Source of the DNA: Azolla caroliniana
Lineage: Eukaryota; Polypodiophyta
Length of the DNA stretch: 64,000 nucleotides
Assembly (NCBI GenBank): GCA_043228905.1
Contig: JBHGNT010000003.1
Span: 9,300,001-9,364,000 of the forward strand
Direction of reading: 5' to 3'
A program made the translations under genes and the position numbers. Below are positions 33,067 through 42,994 of this stretch, in pieces. Every line of letters begins with the position of its first letter. The stretch's first letter is position 1. A model generated the notes under the pieces. It saw only the letters and a list, made by a program, of their open reading frames with translations, did not search any database and was not told the DNA's origin.

Positions 33067-33339
33067 ACGTAACTCTTGTGCGACGTCCCATATGTGTCAC
33101 TCTACGCTGAGCGGGTCTGCCATTGGAATCTCCTGTAGTGGGGGTGTGTTGAGAGGTGCTTTGGTTTCTGGACTCGATGGGAGGTTCATGTTTGGTAGCG
33201 TCCTTGGGGTTAACCACCCTCCGTGGTATCGAGTCGGGTTAGATGGGTTAGCACCTTGTGTTTGGGTGGTTTGTGTGAACACCTCCTAGTGTGTGGGTCG
33301 GGTTTCGAACATCCTCGTCCATGAGGATCCGACCATGTT

Positions 33340-33780
33340 CTCTTGTCAAGCTTTGTCGGTTCGTCGAAAGATGATCTTAAGTCGAACTTTGTGGGTTTGG
33401 CAAACTTTGATCTTTCGTCGAAGGTTGTGGGTTTCACAAACTTTGATCTTTCGTCGAAAGATGTGGGATTGGCAGACTTTGATCTTTCATCGAAAGATGC
33501 TCCCCCTTATCGAATTATGGTCTTTCGACGAAGGATGATCTTCCGTCGAAAGATATTCTCTTGTCAAGCTTTACAGTTTGTCGAAAGATGTGCGTTTGGC
33601 AGACTTTGATCTTTCGCCTAAAGATGTGGGTTCGGCAAACATTGATCTTTCGTCGAAGGATATGGGTTTGGCAAACTTTGATCTTTTGTCGAAGGATGCT
33701 CATCTTATCGAACTCTTATCTTTTGACGAAGGATGATCTTTCGTTGAAAGATATTCTCTTGTCAAGCTTTACGATGTCGT
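33340..33780. repeat. Array of short palindromes (GATCTTTCGTCGAAAGATG) in the leader of element E
   Basis: At least nine copies spaced about 36 bp, each able to form a hairpin with stem CTTTCG/CGAAAG. Two more copies lie at 34950 and 35003, with related spacer text (GTGGGTTTGGCAAAC). The overlapping ORFs on both strands are products of the repeat. Confidence 0.85.
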
Positions 33781-34159
33781 GATGTTTTCGACACATAGTG
33801 TGAAACCACCCTCAAAAGAGAATAAAATAGTAGTCCAAATAAACTAATGTTGTTAAATCAACTATTGTAATAAATGAAAGGATAAAAAGTTAGAAGTGGT
33901 TTTCGAAAGTAGACAAAACTAGAGAAAAAGATGGGAAAAGAAAAGCTAGGCGTGGATATGAGGAGCAAGGTCGAGTAAAAAGCTCGTAATTTCCTCGTCC
34001 AATGTCTAAATTAGAAAAGGAAATATGCATAAGAAAGCTAACAGAAAGAGCTTTCTAAGAATAGCTTGCATGTCAGATTTGAAGTTACGGAACAGAAATA
34101 GTGATAAAAAGACACTCGACTCATATAGACAAACTTTTAGGAAAAATAAGAAAGGAAGC
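33781..34159. other. Leader sequence of element E, no feature seen
   Basis: Purine-rich, AT-rich sequence between the palindrome array and an F-family fragment; no ORF of note. Confidence 0.4.
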
Positions 34160-34880
34160 AAGAAATCCGAAACCTTTAATAAGAGCTCATTTTAAGAAGA
34201 GGGAGGGGGGGTAGGAGAAGGAACACAGAAGCTCTACTCAATTGGAAAGAGGAAGAAGAAGGATCAGCAACATCAAGAGGCATCATCAACAAAGAAACTC
34301 CTTCTATATTCCACTCTCTTCTTTTCTCCACCTCTCCACCTCTCTTCCCCCATTCCTTTATAAACAATCCTTCATATTCACATCCAACCTGTTGTAACAT
34401 AATTCCTATATTATAAAAGAATCTATTATGTTCCAATAAACTAATGTTTTGTTTCACCTATGTGTCTTATGTGTAAATCTTGCTTGTGTTATGCGTATGA
34501 GCCCTAATTCCTTCTAGTCCATAACCCCGGTGGTTCCGCCTTATGATCCGCATATAGTGGTGGATCACGACATAATAAAGTGGTGAACCCGACGTGAAGA
34601 GGCGGTAGGAAGGATTCAAGCGCTTGAAATAGAAGATCAAAAGATGGCTTCTTCAACAAACACCAAAGCTGACGAAGTGGCGATGTTGGTAGCTATTGTC
34701 GAGCAAATAATGAGAGCCCGAGATAATGATTCAAGATTAGACAAGGCCATCGACCAGACCATTGAGATAGCGAGCCAATTTGGTGGAAGAAATATTACGG
34801 ATTTCCTTGCCATATACAAGACAGAGATGCAACAACGAGATGTCATCGAAGAGAAACAAATATCAAGCTTCAAGTGGGTT
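34160..34880 (+). mobile_element. Fragment of an F-family Gypsy: LTR end, primer site and gag start
   Basis: TGGTGAACCCGACGTGAAG at 34582-34600 matches the primer region of element F (60407), and AGGCGGTAGGAAGG corresponds to its leader. The ORF from 34644 (DKAIDQTIEIASQFGGRNITDFLAIYKTEMQQRDV) aligns with F gag (DRVIESIVGTLGRFGGKNATSYLEAYRAEMIMMDI). It lies in plus orientation inside the minus-strand leader of element E and ends near 34880, where palindrome repeats resume. It is either inserted or picked up by E. Confidence 0.7.
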
Positions 34881-35389
34881 TCACGATCCGCACATAGTTG
34901 TGGATTTTCACAACGGGTTTGTCGAAAGATGTGGGTTTGGCAAACGTTGATCTTTCGTCGAAAGATGCTTCCCTTATCAATCTCTAATTTTTCGACGAAG
35001 GATGATCTTTTGTTGAAAGATGGTCTCTTGTCGAACTTGATCTTTGGACGAACTTTGAGCGGGAAATTTGAATTTTTTGGCGCCAATGGCCGTTTCGTGT
35101 CCCGTAGGATAATCGTAATCAGCAAGAATCGCGGTGATTATTCTTGCCATGCAACAGCTAAATCTCAACGATGCTTAGCGTTAACCAGACGAATAGCTTG
35201 CTAATGTCCGGGCGATTAAGGAGGGGTAAATTAAAACTAAAGAAAATAGAAAATTAACTTAATGAAAATGGGAAATATTGAGAATTTTATTTAACACAAA
35301 TGGTGGTTTCCTTTCGATTTCTTCTCTCGTTAAGTGGGTTTCCTATGAGTGTTTGGCCACTCGAAGTTGGCTTCAAGCGTCGGTCGTAT

Positions 35390-35406
35390 CCCCGGAAGCG
35401 GCGCCA
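35390..35406 (-). other. Primer-binding site of element E
   Basis: The minus strand reads TGGCGCCGCTTCCGGGG, six bases inside the 5' LTR. It is similar to the TGGCGCCGTTGCCGGGG sites of plant Gypsy elements. Confidence 0.75.
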
Positions 35407-35412
35407 AATAGA

Positions 35413-35948
35413 TGTGTAGGATCTATGTATCGACGTAGTTAACTCCTCGATGTCCTTGGCGGAGCTCGGACCACCGAATACCCTTTTGATGGCGAATCGG
35501 GTAATAGATGATTAAGTATGATATTTCTGTCACTCTCTCAAGCTCGCTCTCATAGACAATAGGGTAATGAATATAGACAATATGAGTAATGAATATATTT
35601 ATTAACCCTCTTTCCTAAGAGGTCTAGCACCAACAAGGAAGAGAGATTAGTGTTCTCTAACCAAACACCTCACTAATCTCTCTTAATCTTAAAGGTAACA
35701 AGAAGGAGGAAAGGAAGCTCTAACTCTTAATCAATAGGGAGATCTTTACAAATGGAAGAACCCTTACAAAGCCACCACCATGTGGTTTATATAACATTTA
35801 CATTTAGTGTATGGACCTTTCAGACTTGGATGTCCCTTAGCCCTCTTTCCTCTTGCCATTTCTTTTTCGTAGGTCCTTAAGCCATACTACGTCCTTGTCG
35901 ATGCGCTCTTCTTCATGACTAGTCATGGTGCAATCCAAGCGCTTAACA
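35413..35948 (-). repeat. 5' LTR of element E (536 bp)
   Basis: Minus-strand start TGTTAAGCGCTTGG at 35948 and end ...GATCCTACACA at 35413. Its R/U5-side ~270 bp match the 3' LTR, but its U3 side does not. A minus-strand TATA-like TATAAA lies near 35790. Confidence 0.75.
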
Positions 35949-38900
35949 TTTCATAACCTAATTAAAAGGCATGTCGTCTAGGTTAGAAAAGTGGGGCATT
36001 TTGCGAAGTGAACTCCGAACCTCTCACAGTTAAAGAAATAATCATGGGACTAGACCAAATGCCCTTGTCAATATCATAACTATGTTCAAATTCAAACTCG
36101 TGATTTTTTGAAAACTAAAATGAAAGACCTATTGTTGTGTTTCGACAACCAAACTCAAACACCTTTCGTCGAGGTTAGTAAACTAGGTTTGAAAACTAAA
36201 ATCAAAGACCTATTGTTATGTTTTTACAACCAAATTCAAACACCTCTCATCGAGGTTAGTAAAGTTGGGGCATTTCAAGATTTGCACCGGGGACCTCTCG
36301 TATCCAAAGCGAGAATCATGCTACTAGACTAAATGCCCTCATTAACACTATAAGTACATTCAAAATCATAAATTATTCACATTTTGACAATTGAACTCAA
36401 ACTCCTCTTATAGAGGTAATTGAAGTGGGCTATTCCAAGAATTAATCTTGTGACCCTAAGCAAGAATCATGCCACTAGACCTAATTAAAAGGTGCACCGT
36501 CGAGGTTACAAAAGTGGGGCATTTTGAGAAGTGAACTCCGGGCCTCTCACACATAAAGAAAGAATCATGCTACTAGACCAAATGCCCTTGTCAATATTAT
36601 AACTATGTTCAAATTCAATTAGTCGTCTTTGAAAACTGAAATCAAAGACCTATTGTTGTGTTTTGATAACCAAAGTCAAACACCTCTCGTCGTCGAGGTT
36701 AGTAAAGTTGGTTTGAAAACTGAAATCAAAGACCTACTGTTGTGTTTTGATATCCAAAGTCAAATGCCTCTCATCGTCGAGGTTAGTAAAGTTGGTTTGA
36801 AAACTAAAATCAAAGACCTATTGTTATGTTTTTACGACACCTCTCGTTGAGGTTAGTAATGTTGGGGCATTTCGAGATTTGACCCTAGAACTTGTTGCAC
36901 CCAAAGCGAGAATCATGCCACTAGGCCAAATGCCCTTGATTTGTTTTGTTTAAAAATTGAACTCAAACGCCTCTCATGGAGGTTAGGAAAGTTGGGGCAT
37001 TCCGAATTGAACTGGGGACCTCTCACACCCAAATCAAGAATCATGCAACTAGACCAAATGCCCTTGTTAACGTCAAACATCCCTCGTTGAGGTTAGGAAT
37101 GTGGGGCCATTCCAAGAATTCAACTCGGGACCTCTCGCACCCGCAACGAGAATCATGCCACTAGACCAAATAACCTCGTTAACACTATAAGTATGTTCAA
37201 AATCATAAATTATTCACATTTTTGACAACTGAACTCAAACTCCTTTGATAGAGGTAATTGAAGTGGGGCATTGTAAGAATCGAATCTGGGATCCTAAGAG
37301 AGAATCATGCTACTAGACCAAATGCCCTTTCAATGTTAAATGTAATAAATTAGTCATGTTTTGATAACCTAACTAATAGGCTTGTCCTCGAGGTTAGAAA
37401 AGTCGGGCATTTTGAGAAATGAACTTTGGGCCTCTCACACTTGAAGAAAGAATCATGCCACTAAACCAAATGCCCTTGTCAATATTATAACTATGTTCAA
37501 ATTTAAACTAGTCGTTTTTTGAAAACTAAAATCAAAGATCTATTGTTGTGTTTTGATAACCAAACTCAAACGCCTCTTGTCGAGGTTAGTAAAGTTCGTT
37601 TGGAAACTGAAATCAAAGACCTATTGTTATGTTTTTACAAACAAACTCAAACACCTCTCATCAAGGTTAGTAAAGATGAGGCATTTCGAGAATGGAACCC
37701 GAGACCTCTCGCACCCGAATCAAGAATCTTGCCACGAGACCAAATGTCCTTGTAAACCGACAACTTCATTTTGAGTTCGAATTCAAACCCCTCTCATCGA
37801 GGTTAGGAAAGTGGGGCATTCTGAGAATTGAACTTGGGACCTCTCGCACCCGAAGCAAGAATCGTGCCACGAGACCAAATGCCCTTGTTAACCTATAACT
37901 TCATTTTAAGTTCGAATTCAAACGCCTCTTGTCGAGGTTAGGAAATTAGGGGCATTCCGAGCATTGAACTCGGAGGGACCTCTTGCACCGAAAGCGAGAA
38001 TCATGCCACTAGACCATATGCCCTTGTTAACCGAGAATTTTGTTTTGAGTTCGTCTCGAGGTTAGGAAAGTGGGGGCATTCTGAGAATTGAACTCAGGTC
38101 CTCCCGCACCCGAAGCGAGAATCATGCCAGTAGATGAAATACCCTCGTTAACATACAACTTTGTTTTGAGTTCGAACTCAAACGCATCTCATCGATATTA
38201 GGAACGTGATATAACTCGGGACCTCACACACCCGAAGCGAGAATGATGCCAATAAACCAAATGCCCTCATTTACCTACAACTTTATTTTCAGTTCGAATT
38301 CAAAAAAGCCTCTCGTCAAGGTTAGGAACATGGGGGCATTCCGAGAATTGAACTCAGGACCTCTCACACCCTAAGCGAGAATCATGCTACTAGACCAAAT
38401 GCCCTCGTTAACCTACAACGATTCATTTTGATTTCGAATTCAAATGCCTCTCATTGAGGTTAGGAACGTGGGGTATTCCGAGACAGGACCTCTCGCACCC
38501 AAAACAAGAATCATGCCACTAGACTAAATGCCTTCTTTTGACAATTGAACTCAAACTTCTCTCATAGAGGTAACTGAAGTGGGGCATTCCAAGAATTGAA
38601 CTTGGGACCCTAATCGAGAATCATGCCACTAGATCATTCAATGTTAAAAGTCCTAAATTAGTCATGTTTTGATAACCTAATGAAAAGGCATGTTGTTGAG
38701 GTTAGAAAACTGGGGCACTTTGTGAAGTGAACTCCGGACCTCTCACACTTGAAGAAAGAATCATGCCACTAGACCAAATGCCCTGTCAATATTATAATTA
38801 TGTTCAAATTCAAACTAGTAGTTTTTTGAAAATTGAAATCCAAGACCTATTGTTGTGTTTTGACAACCAAACTCAAACGCCTCTTGTCGAGGTTTGTAAA

Positions 38901-39205
38901 GGGTGTTTGAAAACTGAAATCAAAGACCTATTGTTATGTTCTTACAACCAAACCCAAACGCCTCTCATCGAGGTTAGTAAAGATGGGGCATTTCGGGAAT
39001 TAAACCTGGGACCTGTCGCACCCAAAGCGAGAATCATGCCACTAGATCAAATGCCCTTGTAAATCTATGAGTTTGTTTTTTCTTAAAATTAAACTCAAAC
39101 GCCTCTCGTTGAGGTTAGGAACGTGGGGGCATTCCGAGAAGTAAACTTAGGACCTCTCGCACCGAAACTGAGAATCATGCCACTAGACCAAATGCCCTTG
39201 TCAAG
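35949..39205 (-). repeat. tRNA-Pro-derived tandem array, block 3, with higher-order structure
   Basis: About 20 tRNA-like units. Three times (about 36427, 37264, 38581) a T-type unit, which lacks 9 bp of the anticodon arm, is followed by an L-type unit. Then come two or three ~80-bp S spacers (GAAATCAAAGACCTATTGTTATG) without tRNA, then a run of Pro-type units. Pro-type anticodons are CGG (37814-37884, 38074-38144), TGG (36268-36338, 38986-39056) and AGG (38334-38404). Confidence 0.85.
38333..38404 (-). tRNA. tRNA-Pro (AGG)-like copy, well preserved
   Basis: Acceptor GGGCATT/AATGCCC is perfect. The anticodon stem CTCGC/GTGAG has one G-U pair, with loop TTAGGGT (anticodon AGG). T stem CTGAG/CTCGG, T loop TTCAATT. 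The A box is slightly changed (TGGTCTAGTAGC). No immediate T-run terminator. Confidence 0.55.
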
Positions 39206-40097
39206 GTACAACTTCGACAAATGAACAAGAAAGTATGAATCTCCCTTTTTTCCAATATTCTGTGGCCTATGGGAGACGCTTCCAGTTTCAACAACATTGC
39301 GTAAGTCCTGCTACACAAAAGCATTGGGAGCCAGGTGCAAAATCGGCTCAATATCTAACGGCTTATTGGAAACATGTATGGGCTTTACCAGGTCTACAGA
39401 GAGCCTTTTCTTTTAAGTGGTTATTACTTCATTATGCTTTACCTGTAGGTTTTCATCTAAAAGGATAGGTTGATGATCGTCACTATGTGGTTTGCCAATT
39501 ACAAGAGGAGACTTTGAAACATTTTTTCTGGACTTGTATTATAACTCGAAATTATGGGGCAAGAATATTGAGGATGTTTTCGTGTAATTATTAAGGAGCG
39601 ATTTTTACATGGGGGGTTGTTTTTGGGGGTCTTTGGATCTGTAGGTGGATATGTATGAAGGGGAACAAGGTGCGGAAGCATTGCGTGTATCGGAGAATAG
39701 AATTCAAGCGGTTTTCTCGAACATTGCGGGTGGTAAATATTTTAAAAAGTGTTTTGTTTGGAATATTGTTTCGATTAATGCTTTATGGGTGTGGTGGAAG
39801 TGTCGGTGTAGCAAGAAATATGAAGGTATCAAGTATAATGTGGTGGATATGATAAAGATTTTCTGGGACAACTTGATACACACAATTAAGGGAGAGGGTG
39901 ATAATATCCAAGGAACAACAAAAAAGGTGCAGAAGAAAAGAAGGAAAATTCGCCAAATATGGTGGCCAATACCTCTATGGCTGTATGGGACACATGAAAA
40001 TAGTTGGAATTATGAGCCCTCACGATGGTTGTTTCTTCCGCCTAGTCCTTTCTTATTTCATTCTTACGTTGGGATGAAATATACTTTCTTCACATGA
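39206..40097 (+). mobile_element. Second truncated L1-type LINE fragment
   Basis: It encodes the same C-terminal region as the LINE at 27225: AYWKHVWALPGLQRAFSFKWLLLHYALPVGFHLKG (39360-39465), then cysteine-containing VCQLQEETLKHFFWTCI, and FVWNIVSINALWVWWKCRCSKKYEG (39755-39825), ending at a stop near 40097. Frame breaks and stops are present. No poly-A tail or clear target duplication is visible, so its right edge is uncertain. Confidence 0.75.
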
Positions 40098-40099
40098 GA

Positions 40100-40870
40100 A
40101 CATAACTTTTTGAATTTTTTTATGTTTGAAAAGCAAGTTGATATGTTGGGGTTCATCGGCGATAGTAAGATGATTGATGTGGATTGAAGGAAGTTCATTT
40201 TCTGGTTTTTTGTTAGGATGAGTGATGTCGTTGTAGGGGCTGAAGCTAATATCATGAGAAGGTGAGGAACTTTTTAGACTCATTTTTTGTTGTCTGTACA
40301 GGATGTTAATGATAATCGGCGATATGGCAAGATGGTCAGCCAGATGGTAATGAGGATTGAATGAAGATGATTTTATGTTGTTCATTAGGATGAGTGATGA
40401 TGAAGGTAGAGATCAAAGCATATTGTCATGATGAGATGATGATTAATGATGGTGTGGAGGCCGAAGCAGTCTAGACTCATTTTGTTGTTATTGGTAAAGG
40501 AATTTGGTGGTAATTGGTGAGATGGTTGATGTGGACTAAAGGAAGAAACTTTTCTCTATGATAAGGATGAGCAAAGATGGTGGGGGGGTCGATGCTAACT
40601 AATATGAGTAGGTGAGGAAATTTTTAGACTCATTTTTTGCTGTCAGTATAGGATGTTGGTGGGCATCGGCAAGATGGCAAGATGGTCGGCGAGATCCACA
40701 TGTTGATGTGGACTAAATGAAGAAGATTTTAGGTTTCTCATTATGATGAGTGATGATGGTGTGGCAGTAGGGATTGAAGCATAGTAACATGATGAGAGGA
40801 TGAGTGATGATGGTGTGGGGGCCGAAGCAGATCATGAGGAGGGAGGAAAGAGTCTAGATTCATTTTGTTG
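40100..40870. repeat. Imperfect tandem repeats, four to five degenerate units
   Basis: Recurring blocks AGACTCATTTTTTG (about 40277, 40471, 40626, 40854) and GGATGAGTGATGATGGTG with unequal spacing (155-228 bp). No coding capacity seen. It lies between the LINE fragment and the PPR pseudogene and may be the latter's former 5' region. Confidence 0.6.
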
Positions 40871-40896
40871 ATTCGTGCATCCTGGGTTCTGCATAC

Positions 40897-42970
40897 TTGG
40901 AAATTGCTGCCCAGAACAAACTTGATGGGATGTGTATCACGAGGAGTAAATTGGTCTTCTCAGAGACCCTTGATGTGCCCACAAGAAGGATGCTCTCAAC
41001 ATTAGTGTTGGATGCTCTTCAAATCGGCTCAGCCTTGGTTGATATGTATGCTAAATGTGGTATGCTTGCAAAATCAAAACAAGTGCTTGAAGAGCTTCCT
41101 ATTCGAAATGAAGTCTCTTGGTCTTCACTAATTGCTGGATATGCCCAACAATGCCGAGGCTACGAAGCATTGAAATGCTTTGAAAGGATGAGATATGAGG
41201 ATTATCTTGTCGATGCAATCACCTTCATTTGCATCATGAAAGCTTGTGGTACCATAGGAGCTATTGACGAGGGCAAAGAGATTTATAATGAGACTGTGAG
41301 TAGACACTTGATAAATATGAATATCATTCTTGGCATAGCTTTAGTAGATATGTATGTTAGATGTGGTCTCTTTAACGAAGCACAATATGTTCTTGATGTG
41401 CTTCCTATTCGAAATGAAGTGTCGTGGTCACCACTAATCGAAGGCTATACACAGAATGGGAAAGATCACGAAGCACTGAGTTGCTTAGAACAGATCGGAC
41501 CTGGGGGAATTTCTCCTAATGCAATAACATTCATTTCCAATGATCCTAAAAGCATGTGGCAGCGCTGGAGCAATAAATGAAGGCATCAAGATTCATGATG
41601 AGATTGAGACAAGGAGGGACTTGTTAGAGAACAATATTGTGCTTGGCATTGTGCTTGTGGATATGTATGTGAAATGTGAGATTTTTTCTACGAACTCCTT
41701 TGCTGGCTTTTTTCTAGAGGTTGGAATATGCATCTTGCTGATTTGGAGAATGAGAGGCTCACGAAGTGCTCAAAGGGCATCTTGTCCAAGATGTAGTCTC
41801 TTGGTCTACATTAATTTCAGGACATACACAATAACAGCAAGATCTCGAAGCACTAAAGTGTTTTGAATGTCTGCCAAGTGAGGGCCTTTTTCCTGTTGTG
41901 ATCTCATTCATTTGCATTTTGAAGGCTTGTGTAAACATTGAAGCTCTATACAAGGGTAAACAAATGCATAATATGATTCTCAGCTCAAGGTTGCTGAAAA
42001 ATGACTTTATGCTTGTTTATACCTTAGTGAATATGTATGCCAAATGTGGAGAGTTTGTAAATCTCAAAAAGTTCTTTAAGAGCTTCCTATTCGAGATATA
42101 GTCTCTTGGAATCCACTTATTGGTTTAAAGGCTTGTGGAAACATAGGAGCTCTATACAAGGGTAAACAAATGCATAATATGATTCTCAGGTCAAGGTTGC
42201 TGAAAAATGATTTTATGCTTGGAAATACTTTATTGAATATATATGCCAAATGTGGAGAGTTTGTAAAATTTCAGAAAGAGCTTCAAGAGCTTCCTATTCG
42301 AGATATATTCTCTTGGAATGCACTTATTGGTGAGTATGCTAAGTAGGGTCAAGGCCACAAAGTTGGATCGTTTTAAACATATTTAGAATGATGGCATTTC
42401 CCCAGATACTATCATATATTTTTTGTTTCTTTGCAAAAGCACAAGAGGATATGTAGAGAACGACCAAGATAAAGAATCGTTGAATTATGTTCAGTTTATG
42501 CAATATCAAGGTAATGTGGAACTGGGTTTTGTGAAGAAACTCTTAATTTTGTGGTGCATCTGCAAATGGAGGGGTTTAATATGATGACATTTTCTAGTAT
42601 ATTGAAAGCATGTGGCAACATGGGAGATACACAGAAAGGGAACAACTTCCATGTTCAAATGTCCTCGCAAAACATGGAGGTCATAGAAACAAGTGCCCTT
42701 ATTGAGAAGTACGCTTGAAGCTTAACAAGTCTTTGCCATAAGACAAGCAAGAAGTTTTTCTAAATGGTCTAGTTTAAGTTCGAGATATACTTGAAATGTA
42801 GAAACTGTGCATAAAACATTTAGCACAATTATGGTTTCAAATATCATCTCATGGAATGCACTCAAAAGAGGCTATAGAGACTATAGATATGCCAAGGAGG
42901 TCTTGTATTAGTTTTGAACATATGCAAGACAATATATGTATATTGTTTCCTTTAATTGTAATACCAATGG
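40897..42970 (+). pseudogene. Pentatricopeptide repeat (PPR) protein pseudogene
   Basis: Degenerate PLS-class PPR motifs: GSALVDMYAKCGMLAKSKQVLEELPIRNEVSWSSLIAGYAQ, then AITFICIMKACGTIGAIDEGKEIY, ALVDMYVRCGLFNEAQYVLDVLPIRNEVSW, and more to about 42700 (FSSILKACGNMGDTQKGNNFHVQM). PPR proteins bind organelle RNA for editing or processing; many in non-seed plants have this motif style. The reading frame breaks near 41550, 41700 and 41870, and stops follow. About 206 bp are tandemly duplicated (41922 and 42128). No initiator, transit peptide or DYW/E domain is visible. Non-functional fragment. Confidence 0.85.
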
Positions 42971-42994
42971 AGGATATTTTTATGGAAAAAAACT

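Larger units (their letters stand above)
29854..35948 (-). mobile_element. Non-autonomous Gypsy-like element E (gag and an extra ORF, no pol), TSD TTTCA
   Basis: The termini TGTGTAGGATC at 29854 and 35413 mark the LTR inner/outer edges. TTTCA is duplicated at 29849-29853 and 35949-35953. Minus-strand order: LTR (35948-35413), primer site, leader with hairpin array, gag, unknown ORF, LTR. No RT, RNase H or integrase is present, so it would depend on another element. The primer site type (TGGCGCC...) is like that of Athila/Tat-group Gypsy elements. Confidence 0.82.

Noticed and set aside
33293-33782. Repetitive ORFs such as those reading ...WQTLIFRR... and ...TNFDLSSK...
   Set aside because: Produced by the 36-bp palindrome array in the leader of element E; both strands are open in parallel.
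40897-41580. Functional PPR gene
   Set aside because: Frame is lost after 41575 and later motifs are scattered over frames with stops; no start region or C-terminal domain.
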